From: Dyadobacter sp. CY343
GTDB taxonomy: Bacteria > Bacteroidota > Bacteroidia > Cytophagales > Spirosomataceae
Assembly (NCBI RefSeq): GCF_021390335.1
Contig: NZ_JAJUXK010000003.1
Span: 744,001 to 808,000, forward strand
DNA length: 64,000 nucleotides
Reading direction: 5' to 3'
Position numbers and translations under genes: made by a program
The notes under the pieces: generated by a model
The model's input: the letters and a program-made list of their open reading frames with translations, nothing else
Told to the model about the DNA's origin: nothing
The model's database searches: none
Shown here: positions 24,604 to 34,700 of the stretch, in pieces
Layout: each line of letters begins with the position of its first letter
Numbering within the stretch: the first letter of the stretch is position 1

Positions 24604-25319
24604 TGCTTCAACTTGATATTCCGGTACCAAACCGTGCTGCCCCAATCCTGTAAACCGATCCTGCCCTTGTAAATCCCTTTGCCGATCGGGGCGGCTTTTA
24701 GTCCGCTGTTGGCTACACGTTGTTTCCAGTCCGCGCCGTTAAGATCGTGCTCCTGTACGATGAACTCGTTTTGATATACGGTAAGCTTGCCGTTTTTAAC
24801 GATAAAATGCACTTTATTCCACTCTCCCTGCGGATTACCTTCACGCAGCCGCGCATTCGCGATCCCGAAAAAATCACTCGCCCGGTGGGTATTTTCTTTG
24901 GCGCCTTCGTAGATCTTATCATCAATAACCTGCAATTCCAGCCCGGTAGTGTGCATATTCTTGTTAGTCGGATTTTCGTCTACAAAAAAGAAGATCCCGC
25001 TATTTGCAAACTTGCTCACCTTCCATTCCGCTTTAAATTCGAAATCGCCGTTTACCATTTCGTCGGTGACGATATCCCCTCCGTTTTTCGCCTTATTCCC
25101 CGCTCTTTCAGGCACATTCAATTTCACAGCTCCATCCTCGATGATCCAGGCCGAGCCGGGCGTTTTGGCATTGTAGGCATGCCAGCCTTTCAGGGTTTTT
25201 CCGTCAAATAACAGTTTCCAGCCGTCCTTTTTCTCTGCGGCCGACAGTGTATTGAGCGACTGCGCCTGTACTCCTATATAAAATATTGCAAATGCGAAGG
25301 CGAGGGATATTCGTAACAT
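24597..25319 (-). CDS. DUF1080 family secreted protein (3-keto-disaccharide hydrolase type)
   Basis: A 240-aa secreted protein, signal peptide 1-20 (ending GVQAQ). The body has the DUF1080 pattern: WKLLFDGKTLKGWHAYNAKT, GDFEFKAEWKVSKFANSGIF and the C-terminal GRIGLQDWGSTVWYRNIKLK. The fold is a concanavalin-like jelly roll. Some family members hydrolyse 3-keto-glycosides; others bind sugars. Length is normal for a single-domain member. It is monocistronic or the first gene of the minus-strand group with the sigma factor. Its 3-keto-sugar specificity is an inference from the family. Confidence 0.9.
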   Translation of the reverse strand: MLRISLAFAFAIFYIGVQAQSLNTLSAAEKKDGWKLLFDGKTLKGWHAYNAKTPGSAWIIEDGAVKLNVPERAGNKAKNGGDIVTDEMVNGDFEFKAEWKVSKFANSGIFFFVDENPTNKNMHTTGLELQVIDDKIYEGAKENTHRASDFFGIANARLREGNPQGEWNKVHFIVKNGKLTVYQNEFIVQEHDLNGADWKQRVANSGLKAAPIGKGIYKGRIGLQDWGSTVWYRNIKLKQF

Positions 25320-25533
25320 GGTTTTGCCTGGTTTTGGTGATCACATTGACAAGCGGCGACGCTGTTCAAAATACTGATCCGGTTTTTAAAATTTCGAAAT
25401 ACACGCGTGCAGAGCAAAAGCTAAACCGTTAACTAACCCGGCCTGCCTGCCGGCTAAATAACGCTTGTGATTTAAAGCAAATCACGAACTTTGGAAAAAC
25501 CAGCTGCTAATCAGGTATCCACCGGGTCACACT

Positions 25534-28269
25534 ATGCGCCTTTCCGCTCTTTTCACACTTATGTTTTCATTCAGTTCTTACTGGGCGCTTGCGCAGCATG
25601 CAGCGGCGTTTCCATCCCTCAATCAATATGTTGAGTTTATAAATAAATCAGCAAATGTCGTAACCGACCGTTTCGAAACGCTGCGGAAATATCAGTCAGA
25701 AGTGGACGCGTATCAGCAAAAACCAGGATTCTCTTTGCGCCTGCCATCCTCAGGGCCGTTGGAGGAATATTATTACAAAAAATGCCTGGAAGGAACCGGT
25801 CTGCAACCTGCTGAAAAAGTAAAATTGAACACTGGCGCAGAAAAGTTATGGCAGGTATTGAACAAGCTTGATGAAACCGCGAAAACGCTCGAAACGCACG
25901 TCAGATTGAATGCTTACCATAAAGATGATCTGAAACAGTCCAGCGCGCTCGTGTCGGAGATCGAAGGTGTTTTTATTGAGTTTAAAAATGAGAAAACTGT
26001 TTTTTACAAACAAATACAGCAGCTCTACCGAAAATACCAGCCTTACGATCCGACTGATCCTTTTTTGAGCACGGAACGGGAAATGGAGCAGATCTTAGCC
26101 AGCCAGCAGCAGCTGCTCGACTCGCTACCTTATTACCTGCGTGAGGCAACCAAATCCGGCTGGCCGGTTGAGCGCGTGCAAAAAAGTATGCTTCTCGACG
26201 AAAAATGGCTGGCCGCGTACGGAAAAGCGGTGACACAACTACCCTACCCTGCGTCCAGCGCAGCGGGTGATTTCAAAAGGGCCATCGCGTCCATGCAGGA
26301 TATTAAGCGGCGGGCACTGGACGATCATAATTTCGCAGCACAACAGTCTGCCGGGCATGGGAATAGTGTCTATATCTCGCTCTTGAAGCAGTTCAACCAG
26401 GATTTGCTCGCGATGCAAATGTCATTTGTCAATTACAGTAAATCGGGGAAGCGGCTGTTGTTTTATCCTGCATTCAGTCCGGTCACAGCTGAGGAGCCGA
26501 CAGATGCGGATATTGTAAAAACCGGAAAAACTCCAACTTTCGAAGATATTCCAACACCTTCATTTAAACTAAAAAAAGCAACTGTACCCGCCACGCCGGC
26601 TTCCATTCGTACCTTCAATGGCTATATTGATTTCATCAACGAATCGCTCCGGCAAATGCATTTGTTGCAGTTACTGACGCGCAATTACCAGTCTTCCGCC
26701 GAGTACTACCGCGACCCGGCAACCGCTGCAAAACGTGCCGATCTCGCCTATTCCCACGCCGATTTCAAAGTCCCGGTATCTGATTATCAGCTACTTAACA
26801 ACTCAGCTGCTTCCATTCCCACACCTTATCGGAAGGTAATCGGCACGCAGGCAGAAGTGTTGCTCAATATATTGAAGGAAATGGATGGACTGAGTATCGA
26901 GCTCGTCAATTACACGGCTGAGAAACAGTATTTAAAAGATCAGCTGAAACGTTCGGACGAGATACTTGACAGGTATGCTGTGCTTTTCGGGATTTTTGAT
27001 CAAAAAAAGGAACAGTTGTACAATGAAATCCGGCGTATTCACGACAGTTTTCCCAATGCAAATCCTGCCAGCTCGTGGTACGTTTCCGGCAATGCTTTGC
27101 TGCAAACTCTGGACGGGGATAAGGAAAATCTGTTTGGGGTACGGGCTTTTTTAGAAGGCAAATCCGATAAACTTCCTGAAACTGCGCAGGTTGAAGCCCA
27201 CGCGAAGCAACTGATCGCCGACGAATACAAGAATATGAAAGGCTTGCAGCGATACGGACGCAGTAACGGACTTTGCCCGTATACGCCATACGAAGATCTG
27301 GCTGGCAATTCGCTCCGGTTTTCGGAGAAAGTGCAGAAGCTTAAACCGGCGCAAAACAGCTATTCCAATCCCTACGAATCGTTTTACTACTTCTATAATG
27401 GAGAACTGGTTTACCTGTACAACAAGTTTGTGGAGCTAGCCAATGCGGGTTTGTTAAAAGCTGTCAACCAGCCCGACCTGTTTGCTTTTCGCCGGTTAAC
27501 AGCTTCAAAAACAATCGAAACACCAGCCGCGCAAGCCGAAACACCCAAAACCGCAGACAGCCAACGACCACGAGAGCAACCCGCAAAAAAGCAGACCGAA
27601 ATCGCATTTGGAAAAACGGTCGAAACCTTTCACGACACCGTTTATGTGGAGCGCGTGCGGGTGGACACCGTCTATTTAGATAGAAACACACAGCAAAATG
27701 TGGAGCGTTCGCTGGAAGGTTATGCGGCCAACAATATGATCCTGCTGCTCGATGTTTCCTCGTCGATGAATTCTCCTTTCAAAATGCCGCTTTTGAAACG
27801 TTCCATCAAATCGCTGCTCACGCTGCTGCGTCCGGAAGACCAGATCACGATCGTACTATATTCGGGAAAAGCACGCGTAGTGCTGAAACCAACGTCCGGC
27901 TCCAAAGCTTCTGAAATTGCAAGAATGATAGATTTGCTGCAATCTGACGGGGATACCGATGGGAATGAGGGAATTAAGTTAGCCTACAAAACAGCCAACA
28001 AAAGCTACATCCGCGGCGGCAACAACCGGATCGTGCTGGCAACCGATGGCGAATTTCCGGTAAGCGACGAAGTGCTGGAAATGATCAAACAAAATGCCAG
28101 CCAGGACCTGTATCTTACTGTTTTTACTTTTGGAAGAAATGCGAACACTGGTCAGAGGCTAAAAAAACTTAGTCAGCTTGGTCAGGGAACTTATGCGCAT
28201 GTAACGGAAGAAAGTGCCGACCTGCAACTGATCATCGAAGCGCAGGCCAGGAAAAAAGCGGCGAGATAA
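25534..28269 (+). CDS. Large secreted protein with C-terminal vWA domain
   Basis: A 911-aa protein with signal peptide (1-21, ending ALAQ). Residues about 25-330 and 365-640 are two related alpha-helical repeats (NQYVEFINKSANVV and NGYIDFINESLRQMH at matching places). A low-complexity linker (about 660-720) is followed by a von Willebrand A domain (about 734-905) with a complete MIDAS: DVSSSMNS at 740, a Thr in SDGDTDGNEG, and LATDGEF. The vWA domain should bind a divalent metal and a protein ligand. The protein stands alone on the plus strand. The N-terminal repeats are of unknown fold. It may be part of an envelope or gliding-related assembly, but no neighbour supports this. Confidence 0.8.
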   Translation: MRLSALFTLMFSFSSYWALAQHAAAFPSLNQYVEFINKSANVVTDRFETLRKYQSEVDAYQQKPGFSLRLPSSGPLEEYYYKKCLEGTGLQPAEKVKLNTGAEKLWQVLNKLDETAKTLETHVRLNAYHKDDLKQSSALVSEIEGVFIEFKNEKTVFYKQIQQLYRKYQPYDPTDPFLSTEREMEQILASQQQLLDSLPYYLREATKSGWPVERVQKSMLLDEKWLAAYGKAVTQLPYPASSAAGDFKRAIASMQDIKRRALDDHNFAAQQSAGHGNSVYISLLKQFNQDLLAMQMSFVNYSKSGKRLLFYPAFSPVTAEEPTDADIVKTGKTPTFEDIPTPSFKLKKATVPATPASIRTFNGYIDFINESLRQMHLLQLLTRNYQSSAEYYRDPATAAKRADLAYSHADFKVPVSDYQLLNNSAASIPTPYRKVIGTQAEVLLNILKEMDGLSIELVNYTAEKQYLKDQLKRSDEILDRYAVLFGIFDQKKEQLYNEIRRIHDSFPNANPASSWYVSGNALLQTLDGDKENLFGVRAFLEGKSDKLPETAQVEAHAKQLIADEYKNMKGLQRYGRSNGLCPYTPYEDLAGNSLRFSEKVQKLKPAQNSYSNPYESFYYFYNGELVYLYNKFVELANAGLLKAVNQPDLFAFRRLTASKTIETPAAQAETPKTADSQRPREQPAKKQTEIAFGKTVETFHDTVYVERVRVDTVYLDRNTQQNVERSLEGYAANNMILLLDVSSSMNSPFKMPLLKRSIKSLLTLLRPEDQITIVLYSGKARVVLKPTSGSKASEIARMIDLLQSDGDTDGNEGIKLAYKTANKSYIRGGNNRIVLATDGEFPVSDEVLEMIKQNASQDLYLTVFTFGRNANTGQRLKKLSQLGQGTYAHVTEESADLQLIIEAQARKKAAR

Positions 28270-28290
28270 GTGTCCAAAGTGTTTTTCAAA

Positions 28291-29400
28291 TCAGCCGATA
28301 GCCTCATTCAAAGAAGGCATTCCAAACCGGCGGAGACTCGACACGTGCGACTTTAATGCAACCGAAAAAGATTCGTTTTCCATATAAGGCAGATCGAATT
28401 CCGCCGCAGTCTGCTTAACGATCGCCGCGATTTGCGGATAGTGCACGTGGCAGATCTTTGGAAAAAGGTGATGCTCGATCTGAAAATTCAAACCACCCAA
28501 AAACCAGGTGAGAAAGCGATTCCTGGGCGCGAAATTAACAGTCGTTTCCAGCTGATGGATCGCCCAGTCTTTTTCCAGATTCCCCTGCTCATTGGCTACC
28601 GGATAGCTGGTTCCCTCCACAGAATGCGCAAGCTGGAATACGATCGTCAGTACCAGCCCGGAAGTAATGTGCATGACACAGAACCCGGCAAGTACCTGCA
28701 TAAACGGGATACCTGCCACGAAAATTGGCAGCCCAAACAACACGACGAAATACACCAGTTTCAATGCGATCAGACCCAAAAGCATTTCACTATTTTCCTT
28801 TTTCGTCTGCCGGTTCACCCCCGATTTTATAAACTCATAATACTGGATAAAATCCTTGAAAGTAACCCAGTATAGCGTTAATATGGCGTAAAAACCAAAT
28901 GCATACAGCCACTGAAAACCGTGCACCTTCGTCGTGTGGCAGTGCGGCGAGAGCTTTACTACGCCGCGGTCGCGAATATCTTCGTCGAGTGAAGCGATAT
29001 TGGTGTAAGTGTGGTGAAGCACGTTATGTTGCAGCTTCCAGTTCGTAACGCCGGCACCCGCGAGATAGATTGTATAACCGAGCCACTTATTAACCCAGGC
29101 TTTCGAGGAATATGCACCATGATTCGCATCGTGCATAATGCTCATTCCAATCCCGGAAACTCCAAATCCCATTAAAAACCAGCCAATCAGACTCACCCAG
29201 AACGGCGGATTGAACACTACGATCGCAATAAAAGGAAGGATGTAAAGCGCCAGCAAAGAAATCGTCTTGACCACCATCGTGCTGTTGGCGTGGCGGGAAA
29301 TCTGGTTGGTTTCAAAGTACGCTTCAATCCGGCTCTTTAGAGTCGGGAAAAATTGGCTTTTTACCTGGGGAGTGAATTTGATCCTGTCTTTGGCCTGCAT
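28291..29400 (-). CDS. Fatty acid desaturase (front-end type)
   Basis: A 369-aa integral membrane di-iron desaturase. The His boxes are HDANH (90-94), HNVLHH (125-130) and QIEHH (307-311); the Gln in box 3 marks front-end (delta-5/delta-6-like) desaturases, and there is no cytochrome b5 domain. Membrane spans lie at about 43-63, 67-88, 103-119 and 218-245. The enzyme would introduce double bases-type unsaturation into membrane acyl chains (O2-dependent). It converges on the vWA gene with a 21-bp gap and is divergent from the small unknown gene. No regulatory site is obvious. Confidence 0.92.
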   Translation of the reverse strand: MQAKDRIKFTPQVKSQFFPTLKSRIEAYFETNQISRHANSTMVVKTISLLALYILPFIAIVVFNPPFWVSLIGWFLMGFGVSGIGMSIMHDANHGAYSSKAWVNKWLGYTIYLAGAGVTNWKLQHNVLHHTYTNIASLDEDIRDRGVVKLSPHCHTTKVHGFQWLYAFGFYAILTLYWVTFKDFIQYYEFIKSGVNRQTKKENSEMLLGLIALKLVYFVVLFGLPIFVAGIPFMQVLAGFCVMHITSGLVLTIVFQLAHSVEGTSYPVANEQGNLEKDWAIHQLETTVNFAPRNRFLTWFLGGLNFQIEHHLFPKICHVHYPQIAAIVKQTAAEFDLPYMENESFSVALKSHVSSLRRFGMPSLNEAIG

Positions 29401-29589
29401 AAAAAAATTAAATCAAATTGGGTTGGCAGCTTGCTATACTATTATCATTCCAAACGGGCGCCGCAGCTCCGTCAATCTATACTAAGAACAATTACAAATT
29501 TGAAGCACAGGCGATCAAAATCCAAATCTGCTGAAATATCAACTGGGAAGCTGCGTATTTTTGATATCAGCCAAGATATTAGCCACGGT

Positions 29590-30060
29590 ATGCGGAAAGT
29601 GTTGCGAAAAAGTATTCGATTAAATGATCAGCAGATCAGGAAACTGGGTGATCTGAGTGCCTTCGACGGCTCCGATCCGCTCGAACACGTAACCCGCGCT
29701 ATTGACGAATACCTGAAAAAGCAAAAGACCGACGTCAGTATTCCCGCTGAGAAAGAAATCCACGCCGAGATTACCGAAAAAGTAGGCGACGCAACCAACC
29801 GGGGCGCATTCTGGATATCGGGGATTGTTGACCGCTACGAATTTTCGGCACTCATATTGAAAGAACCATCACGTTCCGGCATTGAAAAAGGACGTATTTC
29901 CAAACTGTCTATCCTCGATCCGACCATTCGCGAAAGTACCAATAGCTTCATAGATTCCTGCATTGTGAACTACGACCGCGGCTGGGATATAAAGCCCAGC
30001 AAGCTGGCTGAACCCTATTACAACAAAGTAATGGCGCTCCTGGAAAAGGTAGCGCAATAG
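29590..30060 (+). CDS. Small protein of unknown function
   Basis: A 156-aa soluble protein without signal peptide or span. The N-terminus is basic and helical (MRKVLRKSIRLNDQQIRKLG), the C-terminal half is beta-rich with the segments GRISKLSILD and NYDRGWDIKPSK. The frame is open upstream to 29353, overlapping the divergent desaturase, but 29590 is the first ATG after that gene. The C-terminal YDRGWD motif may belong to a small widespread domain, but I cannot name it safely. It ends at a strong terminator at 30077. Confidence 0.6.
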   Translation: MRKVLRKSIRLNDQQIRKLGDLSAFDGSDPLEHVTRAIDEYLKKQKTDVSIPAEKEIHAEITEKVGDATNRGAFWISGIVDRYEFSALILKEPSRSGIEKGRISKLSILDPTIRESTNSFIDSCIVNYDRGWDIKPSKLAEPYYNKVMALLEKVAQ

Positions 30061-30076
30061 TGATTCAAGAATAAGA

Positions 30077-30110
30077 AACGGGGACAAAATATCAATTTTG
30101 TCCCCGTTTT
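30077..30110. terminator. Bidirectional intrinsic terminator
   Basis: A perfect 14-bp stem AACGGGGACAAAAT (30077-30090) / ATTTTGTCCCCGTT (30095-30108) with a 4-base loop and T runs on both sides. It separates the small plus-strand gene from the convergent SusD gene. Confidence 0.9.
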
Positions 30111-30117
30111 CATTTTA

Positions 30118-31737
30118 TCAGTAATTCGGATTCTGCTTCATATTCGGATTGGCCAGCAGCTCGTTCTGCGGGATCGGCCAGAGATAGTCGCGTGTCGGAT
30201 TATAGGAACGTTCCTCCACGCGCACAGCCACGCCGGTTTCCGGATTGGTAGCCCCGAAAACCTGTCCGTTCATCACCTGGTTTACAATGCCCCACCTGCG
30301 GATATCGTAATAGCGCTGGCCTTCAAATGCAAGTTCTGCCTGCCGCTCGCGACGGATCAGCTCCCGCAGTTTTACCTGTGAATTGTAAACTTTCATATCC
30401 ACATTCGGCATTTTAGATCGGCTGCGTACCATATTAATGCTTTTCAAAACCTCCGGGTTACCGAATTCACCCAACTCGATCAGCGCCTCCGCATAATTGA
30501 GCAGTACTTCCGCGTAGCGAATAATCATAAAATCGAGCGTGCCGCCTCGGGGCTGGCGGTCGCGTGGATCCAGGTACTTTTTGATCCAGTAGCCAGTCGC
30601 CGTAGATTTTTCCAGGCCGATCCGATCAGGATTACTGGGCGATGCATTAAACGGATCGACGGTGTAGGTATTGTCCACAAATTTTTCACCCGAAAACAAA
30701 ACAGAGGCTAGCAGTCGCGGGTCGCGGTTGTTGCGGTGATTCGGGTTCTTCCGGTAAGCGGCAACAGAATCTGCGCCCAGCTCGAAGATCGTTTTTCCCT
30801 GCTTCGTTTCCCAATTGTCAACCACCGTGCTCGTGGGCGAAGTGTAGGTTTCTCCGCCAATCCCGAACGGAGCAAACCGTGTCCAGGCCACAGCCGCGCC
30901 ACTCGGGCGGATCATAATGCGCTCATTATTAAGCATTCCCGAATAGGTAAACAATTCTGCAAGGCTATTTGCGCCGGCAGTTTTGCTGGTATACAGTTCA
31001 TAAATATTCTTGTCGATCACCCTTTTGGAAGCATCGCGGGCGAGGGCGAAGTCCTTTTTATAAAGCGCAAGCCGGGCGATCAGTGTCCAGCAAGCCGAAC
31101 TGTTTACCCGCCAGAACTCGTCGTTGGTATAAGTATCCGGCAGATTCTGCGCGCATTCCGTCAGCTCGGAAATGATAAAATTATAAACCTCCTCCTCGGA
31201 GTTTCGGCTCAGGTTATTCTCATTGGGTGTCAGCGATTTGGTCACAATCGGTATCCCTCCAAAAAACTGAAACAATTCCATGTGATAATAGGCGCGCAAT
31301 GCACGGGCCTCATATTTCATGCGAGTTTTGAGCGCTTCGTCCATAAAGCATTTGTCGACATGTTCGAGAAACCGGCTTGCCCGGCGCGTGCCCGAAAAGT
31401 CGGAACTCCAGAACCAAAGCGATGTACTCCAGTTGCTGTTGTGCACGCCACGTGTAAACTCCTCGTAAGCGCCAATGTAATCAGCCCGGTGCACCGCCTC
31501 GTCACTAAGACCTGATATGATCATGATATTGCTGGTATTCAACGGCATATCTCGTCCATTGGTACCACCGGGCAGCGCGTCGTACACAATCCGCAAAGCG
31601 TCGCGGGCGTGGGTTTCGGTTTCCCAGAATTTGTCGTCCGTAATCCCGGTCGGATGGTTTTGGGTTAAAAAATCTTCACAGCCCGTGAAAACCGTCAGCA
31701 TCAGAACGGTAAGTAGTATTTGAAATAACTTTTTCAT
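30118..31737 (-). CDS. SusD/RagB-family lipoprotein (ECF-regulated locus)
   Basis: A 539-aa lipoprotein with signal peptide and lipobox FTGCED. SusD features: N-terminal FLTQNHPTGITDDKFWETE, helical repeats (for example MKYEARALRAYYHMELFQFF), and the C-terminal block YAEVLLNYAEALIELGE, ELAFEGQRYYDIRRWG and LWPIPQNELLANPN. The ATG at 31737 is chosen over an upstream GTG. It lies 11 bp after the SusC gene of the same operon and is its surface partner. No enzyme follows before the terminator, so the substrate is unknown. Confidence 0.95.
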   Translation of the reverse strand: MKKLFQILLTVLMLTVFTGCEDFLTQNHPTGITDDKFWETETHARDALRIVYDALPGGTNGRDMPLNTSNIMIISGLSDEAVHRADYIGAYEEFTRGVHNSNWSTSLWFWSSDFSGTRRASRFLEHVDKCFMDEALKTRMKYEARALRAYYHMELFQFFGGIPIVTKSLTPNENNLSRNSEEEVYNFIISELTECAQNLPDTYTNDEFWRVNSSACWTLIARLALYKKDFALARDASKRVIDKNIYELYTSKTAGANSLAELFTYSGMLNNERIMIRPSGAAVAWTRFAPFGIGGETYTSPTSTVVDNWETKQGKTIFELGADSVAAYRKNPNHRNNRDPRLLASVLFSGEKFVDNTYTVDPFNASPSNPDRIGLEKSTATGYWIKKYLDPRDRQPRGGTLDFMIIRYAEVLLNYAEALIELGEFGNPEVLKSINMVRSRSKMPNVDMKVYNSQVKLRELIRRERQAELAFEGQRYYDIRRWGIVNQVMNGQVFGATNPETGVAVRVEERSYNPTRDYLWPIPQNELLANPNMKQNPNY

Positions 31738-31748
31738 CGGTGCAGCCA

Positions 31749-34700
31749 CTAAAATTTGACATTAATACCAACTGTGTACACTTTCATGATCCCGTAAGTC
31801 CACTGGTTCCCAAGACTTTCTGGGTCCATTAGTTTCATCGGGGTAAATACAAAAGGATTCTGCGCATTCACATACAGCCTCGCTCCCATTGCCCCCACTT
31901 TCCTGACCGCCTTAACCGGCAGATTATAACCCAGCTGAATGTATTTCACCCGGCAGTAAGCCCCGTTCTGCATCCAGAAATCAGATGAAAGTTTGTTGTT
32001 TGCAGGTGTATTGGAAAGCCTTGGAAACCGTGCATCGGTACGCTCTGGCGTCCAGTAACGATCTGCATAGTAGGTGGTTGGCACGCCTCCGTCGGCTGTC
32101 TGATCGAGCGGGTAAGCCAGCATTCCAGTCAGTCGCTGGTCGCTTTTGCCCGTTCCCTGTATCAGCATTTCAATATCAAATTTTTTGTGCGCAAGGCGAA
32201 CATTGGTAAAGTAGTTAACCATCGGCACAGGGTTACCGATTGCCTCCTGGTCCTGCGCGTCGATCTGTCCGTTTCCATTCAGATCAAGGTAGCGGATATC
32301 CCCTGGCTTGGCACCAACCACGGCCGGAACCTGAGGCGCGCCGCTTTCATTAAAATCGCCTTGTTGTAACAGTCCGCCCGTGCGGTAACCGTAAATACTA
32401 CCGATCGGTCTGCCCTCCTGATTGATCGTGGTACTCGTGAGGTATGGTCCGTTTTGCAGTTCGAGGATCCGGTTCTGGTTGTACGACACGCCCGGCTTCA
32501 CCGACAAAGTCCAATTTTTACTTAATTCCTTGAAATAATTGAGAGACAACTCCCATCCCCGGTTTCTTACCTTTCCTGCATTGATAGGCACATTTCCCAT
32601 TCCACCTACAAAGGAAACCTGTGGTTGCAGGATAATGTCTTTGGTCACTTTATCATAATAGTCAAATATCAGTTCAAGGCTATTGTTAAAAAGCCCTACA
32701 TCAATCCCCACATCAAAAAGCCCGACGGTCTCCCAGGTAATATCCGGGTTACCCCAAATGTTCTCGTACCCGTTCGTACCCTGCACGAGTGTCTGAAAAC
32801 GGTAAAGTCCGATATTCTCATTTCCCAGCAAACCATAGGAAGCGCGCAGTTTCAGGTTATTAATACCGCGCACATTTTTCAGAAATTCTTCCTGGTGCAT
32901 ATTCCAGCCGATTGCCGCCGAAGGAAAAAAGCCCCATTGATGCCCCGGCCCGAACTTGGAAGAACCGTCCATTCTCGCTGTCGCTTCCAGCAAATATTTG
33001 TCTTTAAACGAGTAGTTCAGTTTGGTATAGCCCGACACCATCGTATTCACATCCCAGTAGCCCGAGCTGTTCTTTTCCGTTGAAAAACCACCGAATGCGT
33101 AAAGCCGGTGATCATTTTTGGTGAAAGTGTAGTCTGCATTGGCGGCCATGTACATATAGGTACCGCGCGCGAAACTGGCGCCACGCTGCACACCCCAGCT
33201 TTGCACCAGTTGGTTAGTTCCGTAATCAAAGAAATTGTAGGCGTCTGCAATGGTACGGTCCTGGTCGCTGTTCAGGCGGAAACTGAACTGACCTTTTACA
33301 TTGAAATCTGGAAAAACCTCCCATTTCGGCTGGATATTGATCAATGCCTGCCCACTTTCAAAATCTCTGTACCCGCCTCTCTCCGCGTAAGCGAGCGGGT
33401 TCACAATATCCGCGTACCTGCCGTACATTGTGCGGCCATTCTTTTCAGGGTATTTGGGTAAAATGGTTGGAGGCACCCGGTACACATCTTCGAGCATCCG
33501 GTTACCCTGATTGGCATCCGGGCGGGTATTGTTCCGCGTATTTCTTTTTATGGCTAATAGATCGACGTCGAAAACGAATCTCTTATTGACGGTAATGGAG
33601 GTATTCGCCCGGATATTAAAACGGTCCATTTTGCTGAGCGGGATCATTCCGTCCTGGTATATATAGTTGGCAGTTACCGCAAACCTGGCGAGGTTATTGC
33701 CGCCGTCAAGTGAAATGGAGTGGCTGGTGATCGGCGAGTTTTCACGCACGATCAGGTTCACCCAATCGGTATTCGGGTACAAGATCGGGTCCGATCCGTC
33801 CGCAGTTTTCTGTATCACTTCATCTGTGTAAAAAGGCTGGTTACCCGAGTTGACGCGCGCTTCGTTGTACATCCGCATGTACTGCGGCGCGTCGACCAGC
33901 TTCTGCAAATAGGTAGGCGATTGCGAACCGACGTAACCATCGTAAGTCACCGAAATTTTACCCGGCGTCCCGCGTCTTGTCGTCACCAGAATCACACCAT
34001 TTGCTGCCCGGGCACCATACATGGCAGACGCAGCCGCATCTTTCAAAACCGTCACACTTTCTACGGTCACAGGATCTATGTGGTTCATATCCATCGGGAT
34101 ACCGTCGACTAATATGAGTGGATCGGAGTTACCAAGCGTACTGATACCACGGATTTTGATCGCCGCCGCGTCGCCGCCCGGCATGCCCGAGCTTTGCTGC
34201 ACCTGTAAGCCGGTTACCCCTCCTTGCAGCGATTGCGAGAGCGTTGTAATGGGCTTTCCGCTGATCTGCGAAGCGACATTCACGGTTGCGATAGAACCGG
34301 CAATATGTTTTTTCTTCTGCTCCGTCTGCCCAACTACTATTGCTTCGTCCAGGCTGGCGATTTCTTCCTGCAATGCGATGATCAGGTTGGAATTCGCTGA
34401 TTTCGCAACGTATTCCACACTCTTGTGGCCCACCATCGTGAATACCAGCACTGCGTCGCGCGGTACATCCAGCGCAAAATACCCGTTTTCGTCCGTCGAA
34501 GCGCCTTCGTTGGTTCCTTTTATCGCGATCGTCACCCCGGGAAGTTCGCGCGGCGGCTCGTGCGTATCAAATACTTTTCCTTTGATCGTAATTTCGTTGG
34601 GCGCAATGCGGGTTGGTGACAGGTGCTCTTTACCCGCCTCTGCTCCGGAGGGAATGGTAGGTAAATCATGTTTATGCGCTTCCGGCTGGCCGGGAACGAG

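Noticed and set aside
30736-31515. 259-codon plus-strand frame under the SusD gene
   Set aside because: Shadow frame; the SusD reading is strongly supported.
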